Shown piece after piece: positions 44,401-56,995 of a stretch of DNA of 64,000 nucleotides (its first letter is position 1; every line of letters begins with the position of its first letter). Position numbers and translations under genes: made by a program. Under the pieces are notes generated by a model. That model was not told the origin of the DNA and made no database searches. It saw nothing but the letters and a program-made list of their open reading frames with translations. This DNA comes from Okeania sp. KiyG1 (lineage in GTDB: Bacteria; Cyanobacteriota; Cyanobacteriia; Cyanobacteriales; Microcoleaceae). Where the stretch lies: contig NZ_BLZO01000013.1 in NCBI RefSeq assembly GCF_014132355.1, positions 1 through 64,000 on the forward strand, given 5' to 3'.

Positions 44401-47400
44401 CCATTCACCCCTCAAAAGCGAAGCATCCTTTGGCTTCCCATCCTTAAAAAGCGAAGCATCCTCTGGCTTCCCCCTTGGAAAGGGGGACGGGAGGAGGATT
44501 TTACCGGGACGTAACGATGGTAACCATACACCGATATCTTCTGGTAGACATTGACGACCCATCCCTAATAATATTGGTTTTGGCCCTATTTCCAGGAATA
44601 CTTCCGAACCTTGTTGGTGGAGAGTTTCCATACTCGCAGCAAACTTTACAGGTTGCCGTATATGATTGACCCAATAGTTGGCTGTGGCGATACTATTGTC
44701 TGCTTTTGTGCCGGTAACATTGGAAATCAGTTGTATTTTTGGTTGATAGTAGGTAATTTGCTTGGCTAGTACTTCAAATTCTGCCAACATCGGTTCCATC
44801 AAGGGTGAATGGAAGGCGTGGGAGACTTGTAGTTGTTTAGTTTTGACTCCATCTGACTCTACAGCACTGACAATAGCAGCGATCGCTTCACCTTCACCAG
44901 AAATTACCACACTTGATGGTCCATTAACTGCAGCGATTGCTACTTTTTCTGCATAGGGTGCAATCAGCTCGCGGACTTTAGACTCTGATGCCATTAGTGA
45001 AACCATCTCGCCACCAGAGGGCAATTGTTGCATTAATTTGCCCCTAGATGCAATTAGTTTCAGACCATCTTCTAAAGAGAATACTCCGGCTACGGTTGCT
45101 GCCACATATTCTCCTACACTGTGACCCATCACCACATTGGGTTTAATCCCCCAAGATTCCCATAACTTGAACAAAGCATATTTTATGGCAAACAGAGCGG
45201 GTTGGGTATAAGCTGTTTGATCGAATAGAGAAGAGCTTGATAGTTGTTCATCTTGAGGATATAGAACTTTTAAGAGTGGGTATTCCAGATAAGACTGTAA
45301 GATTTGGTCGCATTGCTCTAAAGTTTTACGAAAAGTCGGCTGGGTTTCATACAGTTCCCTTCCCATATTCACATACTGGGAACCTTGGCCGGTAAACAGG
45401 AATGCTATTTTCGGTGGATTTTGGCTAGTCTGTCCAGATAAGAGTCCAATGACTTCCTCCCCAGTTTTCACAGAAAGTAGTTTTTCTGCTAATTCCTGGC
45501 TCTCAGAAGCAATAACCGCTAGTCGGTGTTTGAAATCAGCTCTTCCTGTATTAGCAGTGTAACAAACATCTTCTAGCTTCAATTCTGGATAATTTTCCAA
45601 ATAATGGAGATAACTACTTACTAACTCCGCCAGCGCTATTTCTGTTTTTGCTGAGAGAGTTAAGAGATGAACCGGACGTTCTGGAACATCTTTAATTTTG
45701 ACTTTTGAATTTTGACTTTTGAATTTTACTGGCGCTTCTTCAAGCACCACATGAGCATTCGTGCCACTAATAGCAAAGGAACTCACTCCTCCGACTCGTT
45801 TACTATCAGATGAAGACCAAGGTATCAGTTGAGTAGGAACTTCTAGAGAGAGATTTTCCCAATCAATATAAGGGTTAGGATTGACAAAGTTTAGATGAGG
45901 TGCAAATTTTTGATGTTGCAGTTGCAAAACTACCTTAATCAAACCAGCAATTCCCGCTGCTGCTTCTAGATGTCCTATATTAGTCTTCACTGAACCAATC
46001 CTCAAGGGATTTTCCTGGTTACGTCCCTGTTCAAACACACTGGCTAAAGCTCGCACTTCCATCGGATCGCCTAAAGAAGTTCCTGTACCATGAGCCTCCA
46101 CATAACTCACCTGGGATGGTTCTACTTTCGCTGCTTTGAGCGCTTGCTGAATCAGCTTTTCTTGAGCCAGTTTATTAGGTACTGTCAATCCGCTACTCGG
46201 TCCATCATGATTAACCGCTGAACCACGAATTACTGCCCAGATTCGGTCACCATCTTTAACCGCATCAGACAGACGTTTGAGTACCACCATACCACATCCT
46301 TCTCCTCTGCCATAACCATCAGCCGCAGCATCAAAAGTCTTACACTTGCCATCCGGTGATAGAGCTTTCAATTTTGATAGTGCGGTAGTAATTTGAGGAG
46401 AGAGAATAAGCTGTACCCCTCCAGCTAAAGCCAGATTGGACTCATGCTGACGCAGACTCTGACAAGCCTGATGTACAGCTACCAGAGAGGCTGAACAAGC
46501 TGTATCTATGACTAGAGAGGGACCTTGTAATCCTAAAAAGTAAGATAGCCGACCAGGGGCAAAGCAAAAGGGATTTCCTGTACCATCATAAGAGCTGATA
46601 TTTTCGAGATGATTGAGGCTCAAATTAGCATAATCGTTTTGACCCATGCCCAGAAATACTCCTGTCTGAGTGTTTTCTAGTTTTTGGGGGTTAATTCCAG
46701 CTCGTTCGAGAGCTTCCCAAGTCACTTCCAAAAGAAAACGTTGCTGTGGATCGAGGCTATTTGCTTCTCTGGGAGAAATGCCAAAAAACTCCGTATCAAA
46801 CTGGTCTACTTCCTCAACTAATGAAGCATGGCGGATATACATTTTCCCTGGAGTATCAGGGTCAGGATGATAGAAATAATCTATATCCCAGCGTTGGGGT
46901 GGGATTTCTATAACAGCATCTTCGCCATTAGCTAACAGTTGCCAAAATTTTTCTGGTGTATTGACATTTCCAGGAAATCTACAGCCGATGCCAATAATGG
47001 CAATAGCTTCGTTTCTGGCAAGATCCATCATCTCCAACTTAGCTTCTGCCAAGGCTTCAGATTCCTCTTCTAAAACATCTTCTACATCAGATAGATTCCG
47101 AGAGGAATTCTCTATTGATTGCCATTCCATTACTTCCTCAAATATATATTGAGATAGTTTTGCAATGGTGGGATATTCAATAGCTACTGTCGTCGGCAAG
47201 GTAATCTCTAGTTGAGCTTGCAGTCGATTCTTTAATTCTACGGTCGTCAGAGAGTCCATTCCCATTTCCATCAAGCCAAAATTCACTTCCGGTAATTGAG
47301 ATGAACTTAAACCTAAGACCCGAGCGACTTGATCCCGAATGTATTCCGTTAAAATTTCCTGACGTTCACCTGGTAATGCCTTCTCTAATTGTTCTAAAAT

Positions 47401-50400
47401 TTCTTGGTTTAGCTTCTGTTGGAGCACATTTTGTTGCTGTTTTTTTTCCTGTGGCAATAGTTCCCGCAGTAATGAACTTTTATTGAAATTACTCCACTTT
47501 TTGGCCAATAGCGACCAGTCTACAGATACAAAACCCACTTGTCCAGTTAGAGCTTGATTTCTTAATAGTTGCTCTAAGGCATACATTCCTTGTTTTGGAG
47601 TAATATTACTTATTCCACTGGTACGAATTCGATTCTGATGCTCAACTGCTAAACGAGTTGCCATGCCTCCAGATTTCCAAGCTCCCCAGTTGATACTTAA
47701 TCCTGATAATCCCAGGCTTTGACGATAGCGAACTAAGGCATCCATAAAGGCATTGGCTGCGGCATAGTTTCCTTGACCTGATAAACCAATTAAGGCAGCC
47801 ATTGAAGAGAAACAAACAAAGAAATCTAAGGGTATATTTTGAGTAAGCTGATGTAAATTCCAAGTTCCTCTTACCTTTGATGCCATCACCTCAGTAAAAT
47901 GCGACCAACTCATCTGTTCCAGAGTAGCGTCATCAAGCACTCCGGCTGCATGAATAATGCCTTTGAGTGGAGGTAAAGATGTCTGGATTTGTTCGATAAT
48001 TTTGGTTACAGCTTGTTCAACAGCAATATCTCCTAATAAAACTTTGACTTGAACTCCTGCTTGTTCTAATTTCTGTATGCTTTCTTGAGCTGCTTCTGTT
48101 GGAGCACGTCGCCCAGTTAAGACCAGATTTCTAGCTCCTTTTTCTACTAGCCATTGAGCTGTATGTAACCCTAAAGCTCCCATCCCTCCAGTAATCAAGT
48201 AAGTGGCATCAGATGCTAATGATAGGGGTTCAAAAGATGCTTGGGGAGATTGCCGAACTAGAACTAAACGAGCTACATAGGTTTGTTCTCCCCGTAAGGC
48301 TAGATGGTCTTCTTCTGGCTTGGTTACTAGTAGCTGCAGTAGCGCTTCTACTTCATTTTCTGGTGTTTGTGGATCTAAATCTACCAGTCCTCCCCACAGT
48401 TGTGGATGTTCTAAAGATATTACTCGACCGAATCCCCATAAGGGTGAGGTAGCTACTGTTAGTTTCTCTGAGTGAGATATGACTGCCTGAGTGCCTCTGG
48501 TGACTAGCCATAGTTGGGGAATATTGGTAGTTTTGAGCAAAGTCTGTAGTAGATACAAAATGCTGCCACATCCCCATTCTTGAGTTTCTTCTAGACTCTG
48601 AAGGCTTAAACATTCTGTAGTTGGAGCATCTAAACTCCACAAATGAATTACTGTTGACAACGGCAATTGATTGGCTTCCTCAATAGCCTTATGGAGTTCT
48701 TCAAATTCTTCAGAAGCAGAAGGATTGAGTTGATATGTTCCTACTGCTCGTTTTTGATAGCTATCTGATCGATAAACTAGGCTGCATTCATGTCCTTGCT
48801 CTTGCAATTTTGGGGCTAATTTTTCTGCCAATCCGGTATTATCTGCAAAAATCAACCAATGACTCAGTTTGATGCTGGTTTGAGCCTGAGTTTGAGGTAA
48901 AGATTGCCACTGTAGTTGATAGAACCAATCTTTAATTGTTGCGGTTGCTAATTGTTGTTGATGTTGTTTAGCTAGTACTTCCAATATTTCGGGTAAAAGT
49001 TTAAGCTGTTCTGGTGAAAAGCTAGCAGATTTTTCCAGTTGTTGTGCTAGGGTTCGCGTTTCTCCTTGACTGAGCAGATTAACGATCGCCGTATTACTAT
49101 GTTCTGATATCTGAGGACTCTGCTGGGAGTGTCCGTTTTCTTTGGTTTCTAGCCAATACCGTTCTCGTTGGAAGGGATATGTCGGCAAGGCTACTTTCTG
49201 ACGAGTATAATCTCGGTCAAATCCAAGCCAATTAATTTTAGCCCCCTGTACATATAACTGTCCTAAACTTGAGAGCATCTGCTGCCATTCTTCTACTCCA
49301 GGACGCAATGATGGCAACCAAATTCCTACCTCTTCTGGTAAACATTGAGACCCCATGCCGAGTAATATTGGCTTGGGTCCAAGTTCCAGGAATAACTCAC
49401 ATCCTTCCTGATGCAGAGCGATCATACTCTGGGCAAACCGCACGGGTTGGCGCACATGATTGACCCAATATGTGGCCGAGGTAATCTCAGCATCTACCAG
49501 TTGGCCAGTGACATTGGATATCAGTGGTATCTTAGGCTTATGGTAGTTGATTTCTTGTGCTACAGTTTCAAACTCTGCCAACATCGGTTCCATCAAATGG
49601 GAATGGAACCCATGAGATACTTGTAGTTGTTTAGTTTTGATTCCCGTAGATTCGAGGTGTGTTGCGATCGCTCTTACTGCTTTAGACTCACCAGAAATTA
49701 CTATACTTTGGGGACCATTGATGGCTGCTATGGCTACTTTTTCTTCCAGGGACATCTCCTTCAATGTTTCTTGGACTTTTAACTCTGAGGCCATGACGGA
49801 AACCATCTCACCACCAGCAGGTAATCCTTGCATTAACCTTCCTCTGGCAGCAATGAGTTTCAAGCCATCTTCTAAACTGAATACTCCTGCTACAGTAGCA
49901 GCTACATATTCGCCCACACTATGACCCATAACTACATCTGGTTTAATGCCCCAGGATTGCCAGAGTTGGCATAAGGCATATTCGATGGCAAATAGGCAGG
50001 GTTGGGTATAGGCTGTTTGGCTTAGTAGGGAGGAACCTGATGAGCCGTCTGCTGGATAGAGTACTTCTCCTAATGAGCTTTTCTGGAAGGTTTCTACAGT
50101 CTTGAGAAGCTCCTCACATTGGTTAATCGCTTCACGGAAAATTGGTGCTTGTTGATACAACTCCCTTCCCATGTTCACATATTGGGAACCTTGGCCTGTA
50201 AATAGGAAGGCAATTTTAGCTGCTGTAGTGTTATGGTCGTGTTTTCCTGAGTAAATTCCAGCTACTTCTTCTCTCTGTTGGTGCTGTTGGAGTTTTTCAA
50301 CTAATTCTTGCTGGTTAGAGGCGACAACTGCTAGTCTGTGGTTGAAGTGAGTTCTTCCGGTATTAGCTGTATAGCAGATATCAGCTAACCCTAATGCTGG

Positions 50401-51903
50401 ATGAGTAGTTAGATAATCTTGATAACTCCTGACTAACTCACCAAGAACCCTTTCTGTTTTCGCTGACAGTGTTAGCAGATGAACTGGACATTCTAGAACA
50501 TCTTGACTTTTGACTTTTGACTTTTGAATTTTGAATTTTACTGGAGCCTCTTCCAAAACAACATGAGCATTAACCCCACCAAAACCAAAAGCACTCACTC
50601 CAGCACGTCTGGGAATTGTCTCTCCTAATTCTGTCTTTAATTGTTGCCAATCTTGGGTTTCACGAACGATGTAAAATGGACTATTCTCTAGCTTAATGCG
50701 GGGATTTAATTGTTCAAAGTTAACCATTTTGGGCAATTTCCGATGCCTCATTGCCAAAAGAACTTTGATAACCCCAGCAATTCCAGCCGCAGCTTCTAAA
50801 TGTCCAATATTGGTCTTAACTGCTCCTAGACCACAATAGGGTTTTTCTGGTAAAGGTAACTCATACTGTTGATGCAGTTGTCTAAAGCTTCGTTTGAGAC
50901 CATTAATTTCAATTGGGTCTCCCAATGGTGTACCTGTACCATGGGTTTCGATATAAGATACAGTATTTGGGGGAACACCCGCTTTTGTATAGGCGGCTCC
51001 AATTGCTTTAGCTTGGGCATAAATATTGGGAGAAGTTAGAGTTCGTGCCTTCCCGCCATGATTAACCGCACTACCTTTGATTACACCATAAATATAATTC
51101 TTATCCTTTATTGCTTGCGCTAGAGGTTTTAGTAAGATCAGCCCTGCTCCTTCTCCCCTGACATAACCATCTGCTTCACTGTCAAATGTTTTACATTGAC
51201 CATTAGGAGATAACATTCCTAGTTGACTGAAGGAGATATAACTGGTGGGGGAACACAATACACTAACTCCACCGACTAATGCCATCTCACATTCTTTTCC
51301 TTGGATGGCATTAACTGCTTGATGAAGTGCTACCAACGAACTAGAACAAGCTGTATCTATGGGAACACTTGGACCATGAAAATTGAAGAAGTAAGATATT
51401 CGATTGGGAATTATACAGGTGTAGGTTCCTGTTGCCGTATGTCCTTCAATCAGGTTTTCATCCTGGTGTTGTAGTTGAGTGTAGTCATAGTTACAAGAAC
51501 CTATAAATACTCCAACTTGGCTTCCAGACAGTTCCAATGGTGAATAGCCAGCATCCTCTAGACAAGACCAACTCAACTCTAGCATAATTCTTTGTTGAGG
51601 GTCCATCCTTTGTGCCTCTCTTGGGGAGATGCCGAAGAACTGAGCATCAAATTGATCTACTGATTCCATCAGTCCTCCCCATTTACTAATAGTTGTCAGG
51701 GGGACTTCTGAATTGGGAGAATAATACTTTTCTACTTCCCACCTCTGTTGAGGAATTTCGGTGATACTATTGACTCCTTGTTCAAGGTTTTCCCAGAATT
51801 GGTTGTAGTTATTAGCTTCTGGAAAACGACAAGCAATACCAATAATTGCAATGCTATTTTCTAATTGAGTTGCCGAAAAATCGGAATCAGTTTTTCTTAA
51901 CAT
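41401..51903 (-). CDS. Bimodular type I polyketide synthase PKS1 (KS-AT-KR-ACP, KS-AT-DH-KR-ACP)
   Basis: The 3500-residue protein is intact. Module 1: KS (residues about 15-450, Cys in DTACSSS about 186, [10 protein letters not shown]), AT (GHSVGEY about 660, substrate motif HGFH), KR (ITGGMGALG about 1235, LDD so B-type) and ACP (GMDSL about 1550). Module 2: KS (DTACSAS about 1803), AT (GHSVGEY about 2260, HAFH), DH ([10 protein letters not shown] about 2595, DSCFQ), KR (ITGGLGALG about 3113) and ACP (GIDSL about 3415). Both AT motifs indicate malonyl units. KS1 has [11 protein letters not shown] rather than the usual APNG, so it may accept an unusual starter. The C-terminus is an acidic docking tail, followed 8 bp later by PKS2. 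Expected product: a hydroxyl, then an alkene. Confidence 0.93.
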   Translation of the reverse strand: MLRKTDSDFSATQLENSIAIIGIACRFPEANNYNQFWENLEQGVNSITEIPQQRWEVEKYYSPNSEVPLTTISKWGGLMESVDQFDAQFFGISPREAQRMDPQQRIMLELSWSCLEDAGYSPLELSGSQVGVFIGSCNYDYTQLQHQDENLIEGHTATGTYTCIIPNRISYFFNFHGPSVPIDTACSSSLVALHQAVNAIQGKECEMALVGGVSVLCSPTSYISFSQLGMLSPNGQCKTFDSEADGYVRGEGAGLILLKPLAQAIKDKNYIYGVIKGSAVNHGGKARTLTSPNIYAQAKAIGAAYTKAGVPPNTVSYIETHGTGTPLGDPIEINGLKRSFRQLHQQYELPLPEKPYCGLGAVKTNIGHLEAAAGIAGVIKVLLAMRHRKLPKMVNFEQLNPRIKLENSPFYIVRETQDWQQLKTELGETIPRRAGVSAFGFGGVNAHVVLEEAPVKFKIQKSKVKSQDVLECPVHLLTLSAKTERVLGELVRSYQDYLTTHPALGLADICYTANTGRTHFNHRLAVVASNQQELVEKLQQHQQREEVAGIYSGKHDHNTTAAKIAFLFTGQGSQYVNMGRELYQQAPIFREAINQCEELLKTVETFQKSSLGEVLYPADGSSGSSLLSQTAYTQPCLFAIEYALCQLWQSWGIKPDVVMGHSVGEYVAATVAGVFSLEDGLKLIAARGRLMQGLPAGGEMVSVMASELKVQETLKEMSLEEKVAIAAINGPQSIVISGESKAVRAIATHLESTGIKTKQLQVSHGFHSHLMEPMLAEFETVAQEINYHKPKIPLISNVTGQLVDAEITSATYWVNHVRQPVRFAQSMIALHQEGCELFLELGPKPILLGMGSQCLPEEVGIWLPSLRPGVEEWQQMLSSLGQLYVQGAKINWLGFDRDYTRQKVALPTYPFQRERYWLETKENGHSQQSPQISEHSNTAIVNLLSQGETRTLAQQLEKSASFSPEQLKLLPEILEVLAKQHQQQLATATIKDWFYQLQWQSLPQTQAQTSIKLSHWLIFADNTGLAEKLAPKLQEQGHECSLVYRSDSYQKRAVGTYQLNPSASEEFEELHKAIEEANQLPLSTVIHLWSLDAPTTECLSLQSLEETQEWGCGSILYLLQTLLKTTNIPQLWLVTRGTQAVISHSEKLTVATSPLWGFGRVISLEHPQLWGGLVDLDPQTPENEVEALLQLLVTKPEEDHLALRGEQTYVARLVLVRQSPQASFEPLSLASDATYLITGGMGALGLHTAQWLVEKGARNLVLTGRRAPTEAAQESIQKLEQAGVQVKVLLGDIAVEQAVTKIIEQIQTSLPPLKGIIHAAGVLDDATLEQMSWSHFTEVMASKVRGTWNLHQLTQNIPLDFFVCFSSMAALIGLSGQGNYAAANAFMDALVRYRQSLGLSGLSINWGAWKSGGMATRLAVEHQNRIRTSGISNITPKQGMYALEQLLRNQALTGQVGFVSVDWSLLAKKWSNFNKSSLLRELLPQEKKQQQNVLQQKLNQEILEQLEKALPGERQEILTEYIRDQVARVLGLSSSQLPEVNFGLMEMGMDSLTTVELKNRLQAQLEITLPTTVAIEYPTIAKLSQYIFEEVMEWQSIENSSRNLSDVEDVLEEESEALAEAKLEMMDLARNEAIAIIGIGCRFPGNVNTPEKFWQLLANGEDAVIEIPPQRWDIDYFYHPDPDTPGKMYIRHASLVEEVDQFDTEFFGISPREANSLDPQQRFLLEVTWEALERAGINPQKLENTQTGVFLGMGQNDYANLSLNHLENISSYDGTGNPFCFAPGRLSYFLGLQGPSLVIDTACSASLVAVHQACQSLRQHESNLALAGGVQLILSPQITTALSKLKALSPDGKCKTFDAAADGYGRGEGCGMVVLKRLSDAVKDGDRIWAVIRGSAVNHDGPSSGLTVPNKLAQEKLIQQALKAAKVEPSQVSYVEAHGTGTSLGDPMEVRALASVFEQGRNQENPLRIGSVKTNIGHLEAAAGIAGLIKVVLQLQHQKFAPHLNFVNPNPYIDWENLSLEVPTQLIPWSSSDSKRVGGVSSFAISGTNAHVVLEEAPVKFKSQNSKVKIKDVPERPVHLLTLSAKTEIALAELVSSYLHYLENYPELKLEDVCYTANTGRADFKHRLAVIASESQELAEKLLSVKTGEEVIGLLSGQTSQNPPKIAFLFTGQGSQYVNMGRELYETQPTFRKTLEQCDQILQSYLEYPLLKVLYPQDEQLSSSSLFDQTAYTQPALFAIKYALFKLWESWGIKPNVVMGHSVGEYVAATVAGVFSLEDGLKLIASRGKLMQQLPSGGEMVSLMASESKVRELIAPYAEKVAIAAVNGPSSVVISGEGEAIAAIVSAVESDGVKTKQLQVSHAFHSPLMEPMLAEFEVLAKQITYYQPKIQLISNVTGTKADNSIATANYWVNHIRQPVKFAASMETLHQQGSEVFLEIGPKPILLGMGRQCLPEDIGVWLPSLRPGKILLPSPFPRGKPEDASLFKDGKPKDASLLRGEWQQMLSSLGQLYVQGAQVDWSGFYQDYSHEKVILPTYPFQRQRYWVETARDWHRKATSTTKLHPLIDQKFQSPLAKEIFFESHFSTQNLPFLSDHCIYEQVVVPGASHISLLLAAASFTLPTNEYQLENILFPQALAIPEQGTKTVQVALTPQDNSYAFQVISCENSLDLPTHELSNNGNQGSSCSVHATGKLVTVKAEPSLIPLEEIQARCPKQIENTEVYEHLWNRQIQLGESFRWIDKIWLGEGEVLCQMRVPKTILDVTKYQLHPALIDSCFQSIIALDLSQFDDNNETFVPFSVEKFIFYNRPQSGLLWCSTRVLQDKQAEEQLKADIQLFDQDGQLVAQVTGFECRKANPETLLMTLGSDLSHWFYQINWQALPLPSTARSNQNETGNWLIFALTNEWVELMSQQLSKKGYNCIWVSPGSEYQKLGDRHYQINPTIVQQFRQLLQDNTDIKGILHLWGVNETSVPIGIQELQTAQELGCAAVLHLVQALTQAGLTHVVPMWLVTQGTQSVFDEADVVQPQQGSIWGLGRVIRLEQPEISCFRVDLDPNSPITEAIPSLVDELLSNNDEDQIAIRQGIRYVARLVRQPKQKVTSQQLSIQSEACYLITGGLGALGLEVAQWLVAQGAKHLILIGRSSPNQMARETIEKLEQAGSQVSVLSGDISEQPDAVRIINHIQDSLPPLKGVIHAAGVLDDGLVQNLSWQKFTKVMAPKVAGTWHLHQRTKDLPLDFFVCFSSMASILGNSGQGNYAAANAFMDALAYYRQGQGLPGLSINWGPWASVGMAARLGDEHLTRWHNLGLQPIDVREGIQALEEVLKLGVAQVGVMPINWSQWFQVQTGITVPMLGNLAQKQSKQSQDGWLIQQLEAVSPEQRRQLLVQEVRRLVAQVLEVADPERIDFQGGLFDLGIDSLMLAELRNRLQLSLGCSLSVTALFNYSNIYDLVDYLACEVLDTISFEEEELEDASTVELNSTEDLTELSTDELAALLADELYEG
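44404..44508. repeat. In-frame repeat insertion in the post-AT linker of PKS1 module 2
   Basis: Between the AT and its C-terminal WQQMLSSLG motif lies DNA with two copies of AAAAGCGAAGCATCCT(T/C)TGG plus CCCTTGGAAAGGGGGACGGG. It adds about 35 residues (with [18 protein letters not shown]) that other modules lack. Nearly the same insertion occurs at 62250-62378 in PKS3. Confidence 0.75.
45691..45730. repeat. TTTGACTTTTGAATTTTG repeat in the KS-AT linker of PKS1 module 2
   Basis: The sequence is made of TTTTGACTTTTGAATTTTGA units. It is in frame and encodes [13 protein letters not shown]. The same repeat lies at 50501-50541 and 61007-61043. Confidence 0.7.
50501..50541. repeat. TTTGACTTTTGAATTTTG repeat in the KS-AT linker of PKS1 module 1
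   Basis: Four to five tandem TTTTGACTTTTGA/TTTTGAATTTTGA units. In frame they encode [13 protein letters not shown] between KS and AT. Confidence 0.7.
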
Positions 51904-53003
51904 CTTTGATTTTATATTGATAGCTATAGTTACTAATGGGCCATGAACAGCAGTCTCTGATTCAAGTCAAGCAATAGACATCTCCAGAAAAGAGGCAACA
52001 GGCAATGTGGAAAATCTTCTGGCTGTAAAAAAGGTCAAGTTCGTAGCAAAAGAAAAGGATACCCAATAGCGAAAAAAGGAAAAGGTAAATTTGAAAGCAA
52101 AAAAAAAACACAAAAAAGGCGTAATCAGCTTAATTAATCTCAATATTTGTTTTTCATATCTGTTGTATAGTCTAAGTTTTTTTCCCTCCTTTGCTTGATT
52201 TTATTTTCAACTATTTAATCTAAACTCCAGATATAAAAATTGTACCCGAACTTCTCACAAAAAAATAATCCCTAACCTCAAAAGCTTACAGCAGTTTTCA
52301 TGTGGGTAGACCACAGTAGGGGCGTTAGCGGCCGTTTGCTGACGCATAGCTGACGAATGGTGCCCCTACAGGGTTTTCGTTATGACGATGTGGTTCATCA
52401 ATCAGCAAAAGCGCTGTAAGCAGGACTTACGCAAAAGACATAGGTATAGAAGGCGTTGCATATTTGTAGGATGAATGATAGGTTGAGAGAGAGAAAATGA
52501 AAGAGAAAAGCATGAAATGTCCAGAGTGCCAATCTAATGTTATTGGCTTTCGAGGTATAGAGAGGGCTAGTAACTGTTGCTCATAATCTGGTATAATCTC
52601 CAATCATCTATTCTATGCTACTTGGATTCAAATTGGATGGGTTAAAACTTATGAAATCTTGCCAGATAATGTCAATCTGTCGTCTGTAACTATTAGTCGA
52701 AAAGCAAGCCGTTGGTTTTGAGCTTTAAAGTAGAAAGAGAATCTCAAATTACTGAGAAGTCATATAGATGTAGTTGGTGTAGATTGTAGATTTAGGTGTA
52801 AAATCACTGGCCACACTATCTACTGGTATAATATCGTTGGCAACATTAACTGTTTTTTCCTTGCTTATGGGCAATGCACACAATCACAGAGAGGTTCCAT
52901 AGTCGTTTCAACTATGTTAGAGACAATATTCATATTATCATTCCCACACTTTCTTGATAAACTACTAAAAGTTTTTACTCAATATTCACTCAAGGAGAAT
53001 TTG
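51904..53003. promoter_or_regulatory. Divergent intergenic region of the PKS cluster
   Basis: About 1.1 kb separate PKS1 from the acyl-CoA-dehydrogenase gene. It should hold both promoters. A CAACAGGCAAT-type repeat lies near 51990. GTAGGGGC (52316-52323) pairs with GCCCCTAC (52362-52369) in a long hairpin. A short InsA-like fragment is at 52497. No complete gene is seen. Confidence 0.5.
52497..52586 (+). pseudogene. Remnant of an IS1-type InsA zinc-ribbon reading frame
   Basis: A 29-codon frame begins MKEKSMKCPECQSNVIGFRG. The CPxCxS pattern resembles the start of IS1-family InsA proteins. Nothing follows in frame, so it is at most a fragment. The match is short and may be chance. Confidence 0.25.
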
Positions 53004-54709
53004 ATGAAATCACTTACAAGTTTATTACTCAATTCAGCTAATAAAACAAGTTTCTTAGGAAACTTATTAACAGGTACAGTACGAGGAGACTTGGTTTTCC
53101 CTTTCCCAGCTCAAGAAAAAGAAGATGAAATTATTGGCACCGAAATCACGGCTAAACTCGAAGCTTTACTCAAAGATAAAGTCGATCGTACTCAAGTAGA
53201 TACAACCCAAAGCTTGCCGGATGGTTTATTCGACGAACTCCGGGATGGAGGGTTTATGAACCTGCGAGACCCAGTTGATTATAGTGGACTCGGATTATCT
53301 AGTTTCAATACTTTCCGTCTGATTAAACAAGCAGCAGAATACTCAACTACGGTTGCCCTCGCTATGGCAGTTCAAACCTCAATTGGTATTGGAGGTTATC
53401 TGAAATATATACCCGAGGGGTCTCTTCGTGATTTTGTACTCAAACACACTAAGAAGCGATCGATTTCCGGTAATGCCGATGCTGAACCAGTAGGGGCGTC
53501 CCATCCAAAACGTTTTACAACAGCCACTCTGACTGAAGATAGTACAGCCTATATACTCAACGGAAAGAAACTGTATATTTCTAATGCGTCTATAGCTGAT
53601 ATTCTTATTGTTTCTGCAAGGGTTTGCGAACAGGAACAAGAAATTACTCGTCTGTTTTTTATCGAAACTTCATCCCCAGGTTTTCAAGTGACAGCAAAGC
53701 ACGAGTACATGGGTTTAAAAGGATTTCCCTCTGTAGAGATTCAACTTAATAATGTCCGCGTGCCCAAAGAGCAAGTATTAGTTGAACCGCCATTGGAAGG
53801 TTTAACACTCTCTAGTCACCTAACCCTAATGTTGGGGCGTATATATATGCAAGTCGCTCCCAGTGTAGCTATTGGTGAGCTTTGTACTAAATGGATGCGT
53901 GATTATCTCAAGAGACGTTCGAGTATTGACTTACCTCTAGAGAAATATGAGGCACTCCAAAATATAGTGGCATTGTCTTTAGCAGAAGTTTTTGCCATGC
54001 AAACTGTTGCCGAGTGGTCAGTGCTAACAGAGGATCAAAGGAATGATTTGGAACCTAAGTTAGAGCAAGTTGTTGCCAGAAATATATGTGCTAATACCTG
54101 TTGGCGTATTCTAGATCGAACCATGTCTCTGATGGCAACAGAAGGATATGAGACTGCTCAAAGTAAGAAAGCGCGTGGAGTTACAGCCATTCCTGTTGAG
54201 TGTTGTTTGAGAGACGCAAGGGCTTTGCGGACTCAGTGTGGATCTGACTTTTGTTAGATTGTTTGTTTGCACAAATGATTATTTTTCCGATTTTTTACCA
54301 AAAAAATAATGATTTGAATGTCAATCCAGTAAGTGAGAGTCAAGATGCCATTCTTGATAGCTTATCAGATAGAAATAAAGCACACTGGCATTTTCTAGTT
54401 GAAGAAAGTGTTTCCTTGGCAAATATTTGTCAAAATTTGGTCAAAAAATATCCTAATCCGGGAGATTTATATCCAAAAGAAGAGAAGATGATCCTCACAA
54501 CACAGATGGCCAGTGAATTAATGACAATATCTCTTGTCCTGTCTAAGGCAGCATCCCTTGAAGCAACTCTTCAACCTAATCCACAAGATATGGCGGACAT
54601 TTATTGCACGGCGGCAAAATACCGTATCTCTGACTTGAAAAACAAACTCCTAGCAGAAGAACATCCAAATTACCAAGGTGTCTTTCAGGATTGGCTAAGT
54701 ATTGATTAA
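53004..54709 (+). CDS. Acyl-CoA dehydrogenase-like flavoprotein, split by a one-base frameshift
   Basis: From ATG 53004 (AGGAG six bases upstream; the 52914 start is less likely) the product follows the acyl-CoA dehydrogenase fold. A helical N-terminal domain is followed by a beta-barrel (GKKLYISNASIADILIV, YMGLKGFPSVEIQ) and a C-terminal helical domain (ATEGYETAQSKK...RDARALRTQCGSDF). The frame stops at 54257. The -1 frame continues LLDCLFAQM and runs to 54709, giving about 570 residues. One T is missing in TTTTG near 54248. In polyketide clusters such enzymes desaturate carrier-bound or CoA-bound acyl chains. Confidence 0.75.
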
Positions 54710-55286
54710 ACCGATAATCAATTATTGATGGGGTAGAAAAGCTGTGTTCAGAAAACTTTTCACCCCATTGGTTTGGACAAAGATGAGCACTTATTGACCA
54801 CGTAAGTAACTAAGCGTTTCTCCCCTGGAGTATCTTCCCAATTTTCCATAACCTCTCTTCAACCTAAGTACAGGACAAAAACTGTAAGGAGTAAGGCAAT
54901 CTCAGCATTGGGGAAAAGACGATGAAATGCTTCGATAAATCTAATCCTCTCATTGCTGCTGCTATTTCCTTGCCAATTATGAACTAGTTCTAGTTGATAA
55001 TCAATCGGTCAAACCCCATATCCGAAGTTTTGGTCTCCTCTCTCCTAGCGGTGGGTTCAATAATGGATAATGGATAATTGATAATTACTTCTCCCTAAAA
55101 GGAAGAGGATTGAATAAAAGGAAAAAATTTATTTTTCCCCTTAAAAGAGGAGGCTTTAAACCTGAATTATTTAATTCTTCGGTAAAAATGGTATTGAAGG
55201 CCATGCGACAAACTTAACGAATTTTTGAGACCTTTAGTATTAGTATTAAAATAAAATAGACAAAACTCAAGTAACCTCCATTCAAC
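54710..55286. other. Intergenic stretch before the first P450
   Basis: No gene is seen. It contains the second copy of the dispersed repeat (55089-55169), preceded by ATAATGGATAATTGATAATT microrepeats. Confidence 0.5.
55089..55169 (+). repeat. Dispersed about 80-bp repeat, copy 2
   Basis: It shares TCCCTAAAAG, GAGGATTGAATAAAAGGAAAA, TTTCCCCTTAAAA and GGAGGCTTTAAACCTGAATT with copies 1 and 3, and is flanked by TAATTGATAATT on the left. Confidence 0.75.
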
Positions 55287-56663
55287 ATGATGAAACTACC
55301 TGATATTCCCAAGGCTCCCCATTGGTTACAGAAATTTCAGTATTTTACTGACCCCATCGGCTATCTGGAAAGTAATCGCGAACTCTATGGTGATATTTTT
55401 TATACACCAATCTCCGATGATTTCAAGCGGCTATTGTTAGTTAGCCATCCAGAGGCATTAAAACAACTATTTACTGGAGAGGGCAAAGGATTTGAGGGTA
55501 AGCCTTTTGTACAACTGCAATTTCTATTAGGAGATCGATCGGTAGTATGTCTGGAAGGTGATGCTCACAGACGAGAACGGAAATTATTAATGCCTTGTTT
55601 TCAGGAAAAGAGGATAGGAGCTTATGGACAAATTATCTGCGATCTGACAGAGCAAGTATTTAGTCAGTTAACCCCTGGTACAACTTTTTCTGCCTGTAGT
55701 GTTGTCGGGGAAATTACTCTAGATATAAACTTAAATATTGTCTTTGGTCTCAACGAGGGAAAATCTTTTCAGAAACTTAAACAACTGATTACTGATTTAT
55801 TTAATTCCTTCACCTCTCCGTTAATTTCCAGTGTGATTTTGTTCCCTTCCTTGAGAAAGGATTTGGGTGCTTGGAGTCCCTGGGGATACATTCGTCGCTT
55901 AATAGATCAAATTGACGAATTGCTCTACACTGAAATCCGCAATCTCCGTGAACAAGACAATCCAGGCCGTACTGATATATTGGGCTTACTCCTGTCAGCA
56001 AAAGATGAAGAAGGTCAAGGCATGAGTGATCGACAATTACGTGATGAGTTACTTACCCTAATTTTTGCTGGATATGACTCAACAAGAAATGCTGTATGTT
56101 GGGCTTTATACTGGATTCACCTGCATCCTGAAGTCCGCGAAAAGTTGCTCCATGAATTGGATACCCTGGATGGGTGTCCAGAGGCAATGACTATTTTTAA
56201 GCTACCATATCTCACTGCTGCGTGCAATGAAAGTTTGCGGATTTGTCCAGTTGCATTTATTAACGTCACACGGGAAGTAAAAGAGCCAGTAGAACTCATG
56301 GGTTATCAATTAGAACCGGGTACAGGGGTGTATGCTTCTATATATTTAACTCATCACCGTGAAGATTTATACCCAGACTCGAGGAAATTTAAACCCGAAA
56401 GATTTTTAGAAAGGCAATATACCCCCTATGAGTTTATACCTTTTGGGGGTGGTTCCCGTCGTTGTATTGGGGATAATTTAGCGCTCTTGGAGATGAAGTT
56501 GATACTGGCAACCGTCCTCGAGAATTATCAACTCGCTCTAGTTAATAATCAACAGGTCAAAGTCCAGGGACGAAATCAATGGGTCAAATTCGATAGACGA
56601 GCTTCTAGTACTTCTCCTAGTGGTGGACTAAAAATGGTATTGAAGAGTAAGCGACAAACTTAA
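55287..56663 (+). CDS. Cytochrome P450, complete
   Basis: This 458-residue P450 has all usual motifs. The I-helix is AGYDST (261-266) with the acid/alcohol pair, the ExxR motif is E315/R318 in NESLR, and the heme loop is FGGGSRRCIG with Cys393. The N-terminus lacks a membrane anchor, as in soluble bacterial CYP110-like enzymes. It would oxidise a fatty-acid-like or polyketide substrate, needing ferredoxin and reductase. The second P450 (58217) is about 65 percent identical by eye and lies after an IS5 relic. The ATG at 55287 has no strong ribosome-binding site. Confidence 0.9.
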   Translation: MMKLPDIPKAPHWLQKFQYFTDPIGYLESNRELYGDIFYTPISDDFKRLLLVSHPEALKQLFTGEGKGFEGKPFVQLQFLLGDRSVVCLEGDAHRRERKLLMPCFQEKRIGAYGQIICDLTEQVFSQLTPGTTFSACSVVGEITLDINLNIVFGLNEGKSFQKLKQLITDLFNSFTSPLISSVILFPSLRKDLGAWSPWGYIRRLIDQIDELLYTEIRNLREQDNPGRTDILGLLLSAKDEEGQGMSDRQLRDELLTLIFAGYDSTRNAVCWALYWIHLHPEVREKLLHELDTLDGCPEAMTIFKLPYLTAACNESLRICPVAFINVTREVKEPVELMGYQLEPGTGVYASIYLTHHREDLYPDSRKFKPERFLERQYTPYEFIPFGGGSRRCIGDNLALLEMKLILATVLENYQLALVNNQQVKVQGRNQWVKFDRRASSTSPSGGLKMVLKSKRQT

Positions 56664-56782
56664 TCAGTTTTTGAGACCTCTAATACCAATTTGATAGATA
56701 AATGTTTGCTACATTTTCTTGAGCGGGAGAGTAGGGGAGTGGGGAGTAGGGGAGAATTCAATAATTGATAATTGATAATTAT

Positions 56783-56863
56783 CTCTCCCTAAAAGTAAGA
56801 GGATTGAATAAAAGGAAAAAATTTATTTTTTCCCCTTTAAAGGGGAGGCTTTAAACCTGAATT
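56783..56863 (+). repeat. Dispersed about 80-bp repeat, copy 3
   Basis: Same core as copies 1 and 2 (GGATTGAATAAAAGGAAAA, TTTCCCCTTTAAAGGGGAGG), preceded by ATAATTGATAATTGATAATT. It lies just downstream of the first P450. Confidence 0.75.
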
Positions 56864-56995
56864 ATGTAATTATTTAATTAGGGTTTGCGCTCAAAAGTCT
56901 TTTGCTAGGGGTAGGAGACAGGAGAAATGGAAATTATAGAGGAGGTAGTCGTAAAAATTGTCCCAAGATTTTTCTGCCATAATCATCCCAAAATA

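Noticed and set aside
41401-51903. Many plus-strand open frames inside PKS1
   Set aside because: They are antisense shadows of a continuous, motif-rich polyketide synthase.
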